NCBI RefSeq assembly: GCF_900109115.1
Contig: NZ_FNYV01000001.1
Coordinates: 943,003-1,007,002 of the forward strand
Reading direction: 5' to 3'
DNA: 64,000 nt
Origin: Micromonospora phaseoli
GTDB taxonomy: Bacteria; Actinomycetota; Actinomycetes; Mycobacteriales; Micromonosporaceae
This document shows, piece by piece, positions 55,510 to 64,000 of this stretch. The position numbers and the translations under genes are program-made. Each line of letters begins with the position of its first letter. Positions within the stretch are counted from its first letter, which is position 1. Below the pieces are notes generated by a model that had not been told where the DNA came from, searched no databases, and saw nothing but the letters and a program-made list of their open reading frames with translations.

Positions 55510-55876
55510 GGTCGGCTCCGGGAATCCGGCCGATCAGGTTGCGGCGCAGCCACGCCTCCACCGGCGGGGTGGCCAGCTCCTCGGCCCGGATCCGCAGCCG
55601 CACCGCGCTGCCGACCCGCTCGACGAGCGCGTACGGGATGCGTAGGGGGGCCATCGGTCGATCGGTGACGAACCGCTCGGCGGTCAGCACCATCATCCGG
55701 CCGAGCCGGCCGCCGACCCGCAGCCCGAGCGCGCCCGGCCCGCTGAGCAGCGCACGCAGGTACGGAACGCCGTCCGGGCCGAGCGCGAACTCAACGTCGT
55801 CGACCTTGCCGACCAACCGTCCGTCGGCGTCGACGAGCTGGCGGTCGAGCAGCTCCCGGCTGACCTGGATCCTCAC
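55496..55876 (-). CDS. PRC-barrel domain protein
   Basis: 126 aa. VRIQVSRELLDRQLVDADGRLVGKVDDVEFALGPDGVPYLRALLSG is a clear PRC-barrel-type segment. A second beta-rich half and an acidic-to-basic C-terminus (EAWLRRNLIGRIPG) follow. GTG 55876 overlaps the Nramp stop as GTGA, so the two are made together. Probably an intracellular accessory protein of the transporter. Confidence 0.72.
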   Translation of the reverse strand: MRIQVSRELLDRQLVDADGRLVGKVDDVEFALGPDGVPYLRALLSGPGALGLRVGGRLGRMMVLTAERFVTDRPMAPLRIPYALVERVGSAVRLRIRAEELATPPVEAWLRRNLIGRIPGADRASG

Positions 55877-57099
55877 TGTCCCATTCTGGTGCCGATGGCC
55901 AGCGGTACGGCGGCGATCGAGGCGGCGAGGATGACCAGCAGCAGCACCGCCCCCAACAGGTTGAGGGCCCGGCCGTTGACCCGGTCGCCGAGGTAGGTGC
56001 GGTCGTTCGCGACGATCAGGATCGGCAGATAGGTCAGCGGCAACGCCACCGCGCTGATGATCAGCATGTACTCGGTGAGCGCCACCGGGTCGACCGTGGT
56101 GAACAGCAGGAGCACGCCGAGCAGCACGCTGACCAGCAGCACGGTGTGGAACCGGGCCGCCTCGCGCGGGCTGACCCGCTTGCCCCACTGCCAGCCGAAG
56201 TACTGTGCGGCGGCGTACGCCGCGGACAGGCCGGTCTCCAGCGCGGCGCCGAAGGTGACCGCGAAGAACGCCAGTGCTGCCACCGCCAGGCCGACCGCGC
56301 CGAAGGCCAGCACCACCGGCTGCGCGACCTCGTCGAGGCTCTCCACCGACAGGCCGGCGGGGCGCAGCACCACGGCTGCGGTGGCGATCAGCGACAGCGC
56401 GAGGAACCCGCCGATCGGGAAGCCGACCAGCACGCTGAACCGGGCGTCGGCCAGGTCGGCGGGGCTCCAGCGTTCCTCGACCCCGCCGGAGGAGAAGAAG
56501 AAGATCTCGTACGGGCTCACCGTGGAGGCGAACAGCGCCACCGCGATGAACCAGTACGCCCCCCAGCCCTGACCGGCTTCGCTGGGTGCCACGGCGCTGC
56601 GACCGAGTGCCGCCCAGTCGGTCGGTAGCCAGAACAGCGCGACGGCGAAGATCACCAGGGCCAGCCCGGCCAGGCCGAACACCCGCTCCATCAGCGGGAA
56701 CCGCATCCGCCACAGCACCAGCCAGACCGCCGCCCCGGCAAGGGGCACCCAGAGCAGGTAGGGCACGCCGGTGGCCAACCGCAGTGCCAGCGCCACCCCG
56801 CCCAGCTCGGCGGAGAGGGTGATCACGGTGACCAGGTAGGAGGCCGCCAGGTTGACCAGCGCCACCCGCGCGCCGAGCCGTTCCCGGATCAGGTCGAACA
56901 CCGCCCGACCGGTGATCGCCGCGATCCGTCCGGCCATGTCGGCGTACGCGCAGATCGCGACCACGCCGAGCAGCAGCACCCAGGTGTGGGCCATGCCGAA
57001 CCGGGCGCCGGCCTGACCGGCGGCGACGAGATCCCCGATGTCGACGAAGCCACCCACCGCGGACAGGATGCCGAGCGTGGCGGCGAGGAGCTTCTTCAC
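55873..57099 (-). CDS. Nramp-like divalent metal transporter, noncanonical site
   Basis: 408 aa, eleven or so transmembrane helices, with a short N-terminus and the Nramp fold. The TM1 metal motif DPGN is replaced by DIGD (GGFVDIGDLVAAG), and TM6, usually AxxMPHN, reads ASTVSPYEIFFFSSG without the metal-binding methionine or the following histidine. Such changes are known in Nramp-related magnesium transporters and other divergent clades, so transition-metal selectivity should not be assumed. It is followed by two PRC-barrel genes in an operon. Confidence 0.85.
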   Translation of the reverse strand: MKKLLAATLGILSAVGGFVDIGDLVAAGQAGARFGMAHTWVLLLGVVAICAYADMAGRIAAITGRAVFDLIRERLGARVALVNLAASYLVTVITLSAELGGVALALRLATGVPYLLWVPLAGAAVWLVLWRMRFPLMERVFGLAGLALVIFAVALFWLPTDWAALGRSAVAPSEAGQGWGAYWFIAVALFASTVSPYEIFFFSSGGVEERWSPADLADARFSVLVGFPIGGFLALSLIATAAVVLRPAGLSVESLDEVAQPVVLAFGAVGLAVAALAFFAVTFGAALETGLSAAYAAAQYFGWQWGKRVSPREAARFHTVLLVSVLLGVLLLFTTVDPVALTEYMLIISAVALPLTYLPILIVANDRTYLGDRVNGRALNLLGAVLLLVILAASIAAVPLAIGTRMGQ

Positions 57100-57660
57100 G
57101 TCGGCGGCGCGGGCTCGGTCATCGACGCGACGATATCGCCGTCAAGCGTGTGATCTAGGCAGAAACCACATCTTCTGTCATCAACGCCGGCGGGCCGGTA
57201 GCGCACCGACCGTGCCCCGAGGTGGACCTGGGCCGGCTTCTCCGCCGCCAGATGCGGTTGTCGTGATAACGGCGGACGGGTCGGTGAGGCCCTCGTCGAG
57301 GAGGTAGCCGAGTTCGCCTACGGGGTACTTGTCCGGCCCGTACTGATTTGGATTTGCGCATGATCCAGAAGTCGTACGGTCAGCCGCTAAAAGGTTGAGG
57401 CGTGCTCGCCCGGCGATTATCGCAACGCACCTGTCCGGTTCTGTCTAGAACGGTTCTCGCCATGTTGACTCTGGGTCGGGGAAACGTGGAACCACTCTCG
57501 CGACGTGCACCGGGGCCGAGCGCCACCGCGCTCGGCGGTCTCGCCCGCGTCTCCAGGTGAACCAGCTCCCGGAGGCGCAGTTGGTCGCTATTACCACGCG
57601 AGTTCGGGCCGGATGATCCACCGTACGGCGAATGGCCGATGGACGAGCGATGGAGGCTGG
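57100..57660. other. intergenic region between Nramp and exopolysaccharide operons
   Basis: These 560 bases separate divergent genes. The part 57340-57480 is less G/C-rich and may hold the promoters. CGGTTCT at 57436-57442 is repeated at 57451-57457, and GTTCT/AGAAC forms a small dyad around GTCT at 57438-57451. No riboswitch or gene was recognised. Confidence 0.4.
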
Positions 57661-59172
57661 GTGAATTCGGTGGAGCTGGCGCCACCAATCGAAACGGCGC
57701 CCGTCGGGACCGACGCAACGCCGCAATCCGTGGAACCTCTCCGGCCGCGACGGCGGGCATGGCGTTCGCGATATGTCGGCACGCTCTGCGCGGTGGACCT
57801 GACAGTCGGTTTGGTGTCGGCTTTCGTGGCGCTCGGCCTTCGATTCGGGTCGCAGACCACCGAACCGTACAACCGCGGTCACTTATGGCTCACCATTGCG
57901 CTACCGTTCGCCTGGCTGGCCGCGCTCACTCTCAACCGTGCGTATGAAACACGCTACCTGTTCGTGGGCAACGACGAGTACGCCCGCGTGGTCCGGTCCG
58001 GTCTCGCCCTTCTCACCACGCTGGCCGTCGTGGCACTGGCCTTCGACTTCCGGCTCGCCAGAGGCTACATGATCATCGCGATGCCGATGATGATCGTGAT
58101 CGGCGTCGGGATGCGGTACCTGGTCCGCCAGCGACTGCACCGCTCGTGGGCGTGCGGTGACCGGCTGCACCGGGTCATCCTGGTCGGCCACGCCCACGCC
58201 GTCGGTGAGATGACCAGGAGACTGCGCCGTGAGCGCTACCACGGGCTGGGAGTGGTCGGCGCCTGCCTGCCGTACCAGGAGGCCGCAGCCGGTACGTGGC
58301 ACACCGGCCCGCCCCTGCCGCCGGTCCTCGGCACCTTCGAGGACGTGGCGACGGCGGTCAGCCACGCGGGTGCGGACACGGTCGTCGTGCTCTCCTGCCC
58401 GGAGATCGCCGGAGCCACCCTGCGGCGGCTGGGCTGGCAACTGGAACGCGACGACGTCGACCTCATCGTCGCCAGCACGCTCGTCGACGTGGCCGGTGAC
58501 CGCACCACCATCCGACCGGTGGACGGACTGCCGATGCTGCACGTCGAACACCCTCGTCTCAAGGGCGGCCGGCGGTTCGTCAAAGCGGTCTTCGACCGGG
58601 TGTCGGCGCTGCTGCTGTTGCTCCTCGCGAGTCCGTTGATGCTGGTCATCGCCCTGCTGGTGCGGTTGGCGCCGGGCGCCCGTGGCCCGGTGATCTTTCG
58701 GCAGGAGCGGGTGGGACGCAACGGCCGCCTCTTCGTCATCTACAAGTTCCGCACCATGTACACCGACGCCGAGGAGCGCCTCGCGCAGCTGCTGCATCGC
58801 AACGAGCACGACGGTGAACTGTTCAAGATTCGCGACGACCCGCGGGTGACCCGGTTCGGGCACCGGCTGCGCCGCTTCTCCCTCGACGAGCTTCCTCAGC
58901 TGGTCAACGTGGTCAAGGGCGACATGTCGCTGGTCGGACCCCGGCCCCCGCTGGCCCGCGAGGTCGCCAACTATCCGCCGGACATGCGTCGGCGGCTGGT
59001 GGTCAAGCCCGGGCTGACCGGGCTGTGGCAGGTCTCCGGCCGGTCCGATCTCTCGTGGGAGGAGTCGATCCGCCTGGACCTGTCGTACGTGGAGAACTGG
59101 TCGCTGACGATGGACCTGACCATCCTGCTGCGTACGGTCGGCGCCGTCGTGCGCAGCTCCGGTGCGTACTGA
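57661..59172 (+). CDS. exopolysaccharide polyprenyl glycosylphosphotransferase
   Basis: 503 aa. About five transmembrane segments precede a CoA-binding-like middle domain (RVILVGHAHAVGEMTRRLRRERYHG). A C-terminal bacterial sugar transferase domain follows (from about 290: FDRVSALLLLLLASPLMLVIALLVRL, GPVIFRQERVGRNGRLFVIYKFRTM, RFSLDELPQLVNVVKGDMSLVGPRPP, KPGLTGLWQVSGRS). It transfers a sugar phosphate to undecaprenyl phosphate and starts repeat-unit assembly. GTG 57661 has GGAGG at 57652-57656. Opens the exopolysaccharide cluster. Confidence 0.95.
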   Translation: MNSVELAPPIETAPVGTDATPQSVEPLRPRRRAWRSRYVGTLCAVDLTVGLVSAFVALGLRFGSQTTEPYNRGHLWLTIALPFAWLAALTLNRAYETRYLFVGNDEYARVVRSGLALLTTLAVVALAFDFRLARGYMIIAMPMMIVIGVGMRYLVRQRLHRSWACGDRLHRVILVGHAHAVGEMTRRLRRERYHGLGVVGACLPYQEAAAGTWHTGPPLPPVLGTFEDVATAVSHAGADTVVVLSCPEIAGATLRRLGWQLERDDVDLIVASTLVDVAGDRTTIRPVDGLPMLHVEHPRLKGGRRFVKAVFDRVSALLLLLLASPLMLVIALLVRLAPGARGPVIFRQERVGRNGRLFVIYKFRTMYTDAEERLAQLLHRNEHDGELFKIRDDPRVTRFGHRLRRFSLDELPQLVNVVKGDMSLVGPRPPLAREVANYPPDMRRRLVVKPGLTGLWQVSGRSDLSWEESIRLDLSYVENWSLTMDLTILLRTVGAVVRSSGAY

Positions 59173-59281
59173 GCTGCCCCGCCGCCACCTCCGCCCTCGC
59201 GATCGGTCCGTACATTGCTGAGCGAACGGCCCCGACCGGCGCAAGGACCTCGGTCCCGTCGTCCCTGAGCACAGGAGAGTC

Positions 59282-59947
59282 ATGACCGACCACCGCGTGA
59301 TCAACATCCTGTTCCACGGAATCGGTACGCCACGTCGGGAGATGGAGCCGGGCGAGGAACGCTACTGGGTCAGCGTCGACCGGTTCCACGAACTCCTCGA
59401 CGAGGTGGTGGCCTGGCCGCAGGCGCGCCTCAGCTTCGACGACGGCAACGCCTCGGACCTCGACGTGGGGCTGCCCGCGCTGCTCGATCGGCAGGTGAGC
59501 GCCACCTTCTTCATCATCGCGGGCCGGCTCGGTTCGTCCGGGAGCGTGGACGCCGACGGCGTCCGGGAGCTGCGGCGGCACGGGATGCCGGTGGGTAGCC
59601 ACGGCATGTGGCACCGTCCGTGGCGTCGCCTCACCGCCGAGCAGGCGACCGAGGAGTTCCACACGGCCCGTGACCGGCTCGCGGAGCTCACCGGTGCACC
59701 GGTGGATCAGGCCGCCTGCCCGCTCGGTCGGTACGACCGGGCCGTGCTGGCACGGCTGAAGGCGGCCGGGTACCGGCGGGTGTTCACCAGCGACCGGCGG
59801 CCGGCACGGGCCGGCGCGTGGTTGCAGCCGCGCTACAGCGTCCGGGCCGAGGACACCGCCGAAGGGCTGCGCGACATCGTCTTCGGGCAGGGGCTGCTCG
59901 GTCGGGCCCGGTCGCACGCCGCCGGACTGGTCAAGCGCTGGCGTTGA
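59282..59947 (+). CDS. polysaccharide deacetylase (NodB-like)
   Basis: 221 aa. Metal-binding motif 1 is LSFDDGNASDLD and motif 2 is GSHGMWHRPWRRL (HxxxH). It removes acetyl groups from polysaccharide amino sugars. There is no signal peptide, so it may act in the cytoplasm or on lipid-linked precursors. CAGGAGAG at 59270-59277 sets the start. Its end overlaps the convergent glycosyltransferase by 17 bases. Confidence 0.9.
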   Translation: MTDHRVINILFHGIGTPRREMEPGEERYWVSVDRFHELLDEVVAWPQARLSFDDGNASDLDVGLPALLDRQVSATFFIIAGRLGSSGSVDADGVRELRRHGMPVGSHGMWHRPWRRLTAEQATEEFHTARDRLAELTGAPVDQAACPLGRYDRAVLARLKAAGYRRVFTSDRRPARAGAWLQPRYSVRAEDTAEGLRDIVFGQGLLGRARSHAAGLVKRWR

Positions 59948-60905
59948 GGCCGGTGCCGATCGTGGCCCGTTGGTCGGCGGGCGGACCGGGCGTCTCCCGC
60001 AGGGCCGCCGGGCGCAGCAGCGCCGCCGCCGCGGCCCGGCTGGTCGGGCTGCCGAGGGCGGCGCGGCTCACTTCGCGCAGCAGCACCGCCGCCCAGTACG
60101 CGGCCGTCGCCGCCCGGCCGTTCCGGCGTCGGTACAGGCGCACCTTGTTGAGGGTCAGCAACCGCCACAACCAGGGCGCCGCGCGGGAATCGCCGCCGAT
60201 GTGGGTGGCTCGGGCGGCGGGGGCCAACCGGGTCGGGAAACCGGCGTCGCGTGCCCGCAGGGCGAAGTCCGTCTCCTCGGAGTAGAGGAAGAACGACTCG
60301 TCCCACGGCGCGCACGCCGACCAGCAGCGTCCGCTGACGAGCAGGGCGGAGCCGACGGCCCAGTCCGATCTGGACTCCCGGCGGTAGGCGGCGGGATCGG
60401 TGACCACCTCGCCGAGCACGGGAAAGCGGCCCGCCCGTTCGGCGCCGAGAAGTGCGTCACCGAGCGCGCGCAGCACGGTCGGCTCCCGCCGCAGGGTGTG
60501 TTCGGGGCTGCCGTCGGCCATGGTGACCAGGGGCACCACGATGCCGTCGTCGCCCCGGCGCAGCAGGTCGAGCAGGAGTTGGCCGCAGCCCGGCGTGAGC
60601 CGGACGTCCGGGTTGAGGATGAGCACCGAGGTGAACGGCGCGGCGGCGGCCGCGGCGGCGTTGATGCCCGCCGAGTAGCCGCCGTTGCGGCCGGTCTCCA
60701 CCACGCGTGCGGCCGGCATGAGCCGTCGGACCGTCTCCGCCGTGCCGTCCGACGAGGCGTTGTCGGCGACCGTGAGGTGCCAGCGCAGACCAGCGAGCCC
60801 CGGGCCCAGGGATTCCAGCAGTCCCGGCACGACGGCGGCGCTGTTGTAGGTGACCACGATGACGGCGACCACGTCGCCGGATTCGGGTGTCGGGGCGGTG
60901 CTCAC
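59931..60905 (-). CDS. family 2 glycosyltransferase (rhamnosyltransferase-like)
   Basis: 324 aa. VAVIVVTYNSAAVVPGLLESL, ADNASSDGTAETVRRL, GRNGGYSAGINAAAAAA, LILNPDVRL, FFLYSEETDFALRARDAGF. The C-terminal helix bundle is usual for this group. GTG 60905 has GAGGAG upstream. It is downstream of two other glycosyltransferase genes on the minus strand. Confidence 0.92.
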   Translation of the reverse strand: MSTAPTPESGDVVAVIVVTYNSAAVVPGLLESLGPGLAGLRWHLTVADNASSDGTAETVRRLMPAARVVETGRNGGYSAGINAAAAAAAPFTSVLILNPDVRLTPGCGQLLLDLLRRGDDGIVVPLVTMADGSPEHTLRREPTVLRALGDALLGAERAGRFPVLGEVVTDPAAYRRESRSDWAVGSALLVSGRCWSACAPWDESFFLYSEETDFALRARDAGFPTRLAPAARATHIGGDSRAAPWLWRLLTLNKVRLYRRRNGRAATAAYWAAVLLREVSRAALGSPTSRAAAAALLRPAALRETPGPPADQRATIGTGLNASA

Positions 60906-60936
60906 GCGGGTGCGCTCCTCGTAGGGGTCGGCGGGG

Positions 60937-62019
60937 TCAGGCGGGCACCGCGCGGTCGCGGTAGGTCCGGTAGACGTCGGCGAGATCGGCGCGCAGGCCG
61001 TCCGGGTGGTACTCGGCACGGATCCGTTCGGCGGCCGCGTGTCCGGCCGACACCAGGGCGGCCGGCTCCTGCTCGTAACGGCGCAACGCCCGTTCGACCG
61101 TGACCGCGTAGCTCAGCAGGTCACCCTCGGCGACCGGTGCGCAGTACCGGGGGTCGAAGAAGTCCCGTCCACCGAGGCCGGTGAAGCCGACCACGTACGC
61201 GCCGCTGGCCATCGCCTCGGCCGGTGGGAGGCCGAATCCCTCCCGCTCGCTGAAGCTGAGAAAGATCGCGCAGCCGCGCAACGTCTCGGCGGTCTCCGCC
61301 TCGGTCAGCCCGTCGATCGGCACGAGTTCCCAACCGTCGAGCGCGCCCCGGGCCCGCAGGATGTGCAGCAGTTGCTCCTGCTCGGCGGCGCGGCGGCGGG
61401 GCATGTGGCCGATCCGCCGAGCGGCCGGGCGCGCCGGAGGGTGGAAGACCTCCGGGTCGACCACCACCCGGGCCAGCCGTACGTCGAGGTCGGCGAAGGC
61501 GTGGCGCAGCAGCGCGGCGTTGTCCCTGGAGACCGTGAGCAGCGCCTCGATGCCGGGACAGTCCCGATAGGGCGCGCCGGCCGAGGTGCCGGCGAACGGC
61601 ACCTCGGCGAACGTGTGGTACGCGTTCTGATTGAAGATCAGCTTCCGGGCGGGCGCGGGCAACCGGTGCAGCGCCGGACCGTAGTACTCGGGCACCACCA
61701 GGAGATCCGCCGGGCCGACGGTGATCTGCCCGGCGGCGGTGACCCGGGTGTCGTTGGCGAACCAGTCGGCGCGGAAACCCGGCCGGGAGTGCAGCACCGC
61801 GGCGGCAGTCCCCGAGGAGTTGAGCAGGTCGACGTGGCGGTAGAGGTTGCGGATGCCGCCGCTGGGCTTGTTGTCGTCGGGGCTGAGGTAGTAGATGACG
61901 CCCGGACCGGAGCGGTTCGCGTCGTACCGCGGCGACGGGGGAGTGCGTCGCCGCAGCTCCCGAGCGTGGCCCAGCCGCCCCAGCCAGGCACGCCCCGCCC
62001 GCCTCGTGGCGCCGATCAC
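60937..62019 (-). CDS. family 4-like glycosyltransferase
   Basis: 360 aa GT-B protein. YYLSPDDNKPSGGIRNLYRHVDLLN is the usual N-terminal entry; DLLVVPEYYGPALHRLPAPARKLIFNQNAYHTF and FLSFSEREGFGLPPAEAMASGAYVVGF follow, the last holding the EGFGLPPAEAMA nucleotide-binding loop. GTG 62019 overlaps the previous gene stop as GTGA. Donor and acceptor are unknown; probably exopolysaccharide assembly. Confidence 0.9.
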   Translation of the reverse strand: MIGATRRAGRAWLGRLGHARELRRRTPPSPRYDANRSGPGVIYYLSPDDNKPSGGIRNLYRHVDLLNSSGTAAAVLHSRPGFRADWFANDTRVTAAGQITVGPADLLVVPEYYGPALHRLPAPARKLIFNQNAYHTFAEVPFAGTSAGAPYRDCPGIEALLTVSRDNAALLRHAFADLDVRLARVVVDPEVFHPPARPAARRIGHMPRRRAAEQEQLLHILRARGALDGWELVPIDGLTEAETAETLRGCAIFLSFSEREGFGLPPAEAMASGAYVVGFTGLGGRDFFDPRYCAPVAEGDLLSYAVTVERALRRYEQEPAALVSAGHAAAERIRAEYHPDGLRADLADVYRTYRDRAVPA

Positions 62020-63272
62020 GACGACCCGTCGGGGGAGGTGGGCACCAGCCGGCGCCAGACACCCAGGTACGCGGCGGCCTGGTGTTCCCAGGCGAGCACG
62101 GAGGTGAACCGTTCCTGGGCGATCACTCTCATCTGCGCCAACTGGGTCTCGTCGTCGAGCAGCTCGTCCAGCGCCTTGCCGAACTCGTCCCCGGTGCCGG
62201 TGGCGACGTACCGCCCGGCCGCACCGGCCGTGCGGCGGGTCTCCAGCAGGTCGACCGCGACCACGGGCAGCCCTCGGGCCAGGTACTCCACCGTCTTGGC
62301 CATCGTCGACAAATTGGTCATGTCGCTGAAGATGTCCGGCTGGATGCCGAGGGTGGCGCCGCGCAGCAGCGCGTCGACCTCCGGGGCCTGGAGCCATCCG
62401 GTGAAGCGGACCACATCGCCGAGCCCCCGCTCGTCGACCATGCCCCGCAGTGCGGGCAGGCACTCGCCGTCCCCGGCGATGACCATCTCCCAGCCGTCCC
62501 GGCCCCGCAGGCCGACGAGCCGTTCGGCCGCCAGGACGGCGCGGTCCACGTGATCCTGTTCGTTGATCACTCCGATGTAGACGATCTGCTTGTCGCCGCC
62601 CGGTTCTGTCGCTGCCGGAGCGGAGATCTCGCCGGCGGCCGGGCCGTTGCGCACGATCGTCACCCGTTCGGGCTTGCATCCGCCCCGGGTGAGCGCGATC
62701 TGACGGTAGGACTCGTTGGTGGCGACCACCTCGTTGGCGAACCGCATGGAGAGCCGTTCGAACCAGATGAGCAGCCGGCTGACGGTGGGCCGTGGTGCGG
62801 CGGTCTTGCAGGCGTACAACTCGGGGCTGAGATCGTGGTGGTCGAAGATCCAGCTCCGGCCGGTGGCCCGCATCGCCAGGGCCAGCGGCCAGAAGACGTC
62901 CGGCGGGTTGCAGACCTGCGCGGCCACCACCCGGTGCCGGGTGACCAGCACGGCGAGGTGCCAGGCGACGCAGAGGAACGCCCAGGCGAACTCCGCGGCG
63001 AAGGAGAGCAGCCCGGTGCCGGCGAAGGGTTGGGCAAAGGAGCGGATCGTGGTGTCCCGGCTGCCGGGCAGCTGGCGGAGCCGCTCCCGGCCACGTGGGC
63101 AGATGACGGTGACGCGGTACCCCGCACTCTCCAGCGCGAGGCATTCCCGGATCACCCGCCGGTCCCGCTCGGCCGGCAGGTTGACGACGGCGATGGCGAC
63201 GTGTGGCCGCCGCGCCGACGGGCTGGTGGTGGTTTCCGCGCGCGCGTCTGCCCGCGGCCGTCCTGCGGTCAT
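62016..63272 (-). CDS. glycosyltransferase family 4
   Basis: 418 aa. HVAIAVVNLPAERDRRVIRECLALESAGYRVTVICPRG, CNPPDVFWPLALAMRATGRSWIFDHHDLSPELYA, IVYIGVINEQDHVDRAVLAAERL and MAKTVEYLARGLPVVAVDLLETRRTAG are GT4-type. ATG 63272 has GGAGGGGGC upstream; an ATG at 63293 is possible. First gene of the minus-strand glycosyltransferase trio, divergent from a Wzz-like gene. Confidence 0.9.
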   Translation of the reverse strand: MTAGRPRADARAETTTSPSARRPHVAIAVVNLPAERDRRVIRECLALESAGYRVTVICPRGRERLRQLPGSRDTTIRSFAQPFAGTGLLSFAAEFAWAFLCVAWHLAVLVTRHRVVAAQVCNPPDVFWPLALAMRATGRSWIFDHHDLSPELYACKTAAPRPTVSRLLIWFERLSMRFANEVVATNESYRQIALTRGGCKPERVTIVRNGPAAGEISAPAATEPGGDKQIVYIGVINEQDHVDRAVLAAERLVGLRGRDGWEMVIAGDGECLPALRGMVDERGLGDVVRFTGWLQAPEVDALLRGATLGIQPDIFSDMTNLSTMAKTVEYLARGLPVVAVDLLETRRTAGAAGRYVATGTGDEFGKALDELLDDETQLAQMRVIAQERFTSVLAWEHQAAAYLGVWRRLVPTSPDGSS

Positions 63273-63427
63273 GGATGCCCCCTCCGGCGACATGTCGGTC
63301 GCCGCCCGCAGTGAGGGCCGGTCGTGCCGTCATCGGGTCGGCGGCGAGGACCGTGGTCGCAGGTGCCACGATCGTGGAATCGGGGCTTCGGGACATCCCC
63401 CGTTGGTACTGTGCCATCTGTCAACCC

Positions 63428-63453
63428 GCCGACTGATTGATCAATAAGTCGGC
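63428..63453. promoter_or_regulatory. 26-bp palindrome in the divergent exopolysaccharide promoter region
   Basis: GCCGACTGATTGATCAATAAGTCGGC style dyad: GCCGACT (63428-63434) and AGTCGGC (63447-63453) flank a TTGATCAA core; 12 of 13 pairs match. It lies in an AT-richer stretch between divergent operons and looks like an operator for a dimeric regulator. Inferred. Confidence 0.5.
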
Positions 63454-63629
63454 ATTGTGTTGCTCGCCCCAGATCTAAGTTTCGTCCGAGTGTTCGCTCT
63501 TTCTTGCCAAGGTATTGCTGGCGCGGAGACACTTGCCTGGGCCCCGTAGCATCGAGTCCGCGGCTGGTCCCGGCGTTCCGTGCTGCGGCACGCCCCTCGT
63601 CTTCACCTGGACTTCAGCAAGGGGATCTA

Positions 63630-64000
63630 GTGGACCTGTGGGACATGACCAAGCTGCTCTTTCGGCGTTGGTATATCTCCCTGCCCCTCATGCTGGTCGT
63701 CGTTCTGCTGGGCGGTGTGGCGAGCCAGGTGGTGAAGCCGGACTACAGCGCGAGGGCGCACATCCAGTTGATCCCGCCACCGGTCGTCACCGGGGCGGAC
63801 GGTCGGCAGAAGCCGATCAAGAATCCCTGGTTCGACCTCGGCTACATCGCCCTGGGCAACGCCGCGATGATCGACGTGACGCGACAGGCCGTGCTCAAGC
63901 AGATGGTGGCGGACGGCCTCTCCGACAACGTCACCGTCGTCATGGACCGGGTGCCGCTCTTCGAGATCGAGGCGGTGGGCAGCTCCCCGGAGCAGGCCAC
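63630..64000 (+). CDS. Wzz-type chain-length determinant protein (partial)
   Basis: 123 codons visible; the gene runs off the window. A short cytoplasmic N-terminus is followed by a transmembrane helix (YISLPLMLVVVLLGGVASQ) and then a periplasmic-type start (KPDYSARAHIQLIPPPV). This matches Wzz/GumC-like chain-length or export co-polymerases of exopolysaccharides. AAGGGG precedes the GTG at 63630. It belongs with the glycosyltransferases and the polyprenyl glycosylphosphotransferase on either side. Confidence 0.85.
   Translation, partial: MDLWDMTKLLFRRWYISLPLMLVVVLLGGVASQVVKPDYSARAHIQLIPPPVVTGADGRQKPIKNPWFDLGYIALGNAAMIDVTRQAVLKQMVADGLSDNVTVVMDRVPLFEIEAVGSSPEQA

Noticed and set aside
57100..57500. 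Possible metal riboswitch (M-box or yybP type) upstream of the Nramp gene
   Set aside because: None of the conserved blocks of these riboswitches could be found on the minus strand.

Overview
The window is chromosomal DNA of a high-GC actinomycete, most likely a member of the Micromonosporaceae (Micromonospora type). The grounds are the strong G/C bias at third codon positions, frequent GTG starts, dense operons joined by GTGA/ATGA stop-start overlaps, several leaderless-type promoters, and the gene content. Family placement is inference from gene order and style; no database was searched. No rRNA, tRNA, CRISPR array, insertion sequence, prophage or replication origin was seen.

Layout. 1-9.2 kb: a kinase/ParB-like fusion, a cytochrome P450, def-fmt-rsmB (translation and rRNA modification), two tandem septum-formation-type lipoproteins on the minus strand, rpe and a receiver-GGDEF-like regulator. 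9.3-13.8 kb: an FMN riboswitch followed by the riboflavin operon ribD-ribE-ribM-ribBA-ribH. 13.9-16.5 kb (minus): a polar amino acid ABC importer. 16.6-19.3 kb: hisE-hisG-DMT transporter-PH-domain membrane protein. 19.5-25.8 kb: infC (ATC start, long leader)-rpmI-rplT, an rRNA methyltransferase and pheS-pheT. 26.1-29.1 kb: an NDP-sugar dehydrogenase, a glycosyltransferase and an epimerase (surface glycan).

29.2-34.2 kb is the least ordinary part. A Crp/Fnr-type cyclic-nucleotide-binding regulator faces a tightly coupled three-gene operon: a class III nucleotidyl-cyclase-like protein, a large degenerate P-loop/HEAT-like protein, and a possible SPFH-like protein. The cyclase-like protein ends, and the P-loop protein begins, with the same short Gly/Asn/Ala-rich motif (14 of 21 positions identical). 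That is the layout expected of an effector and a sensor that recognise each other through a shared, perhaps amyloid-like, adaptor motif. This is the best candidate for an undescribed signalling or conflict system.

34.2-41.7 kb: the arginine operon argC-J-B-D-F-R-H. Repeats at two junctions carry micro-ORFs that keep the stop-start coupling. 42-44.5 kb: a 3-methyladenine DNA glycosylase and a flavin-dependent monooxygenase/FMN reductase pair with a MarR-like operator. 44.6-52.4 kb (minus): ppdK, a small membrane protein, a P-type cation ATPase and two tandem-domain universal stress proteins, resembling dormancy/hypoxia clusters of actinomycetes. 52.5-57.1 kb: two leaderless genes, a CNNM/CorC-type transporter, and a noncanonical Nramp transporter with two PRC-barrel proteins. 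57.7-64 kb: an exopolysaccharide cluster (polyprenyl glycosylphosphotransferase, polysaccharide deacetylase, three glycosyltransferases, and the start of a Wzz-type chain-length protein cut by the window edge).
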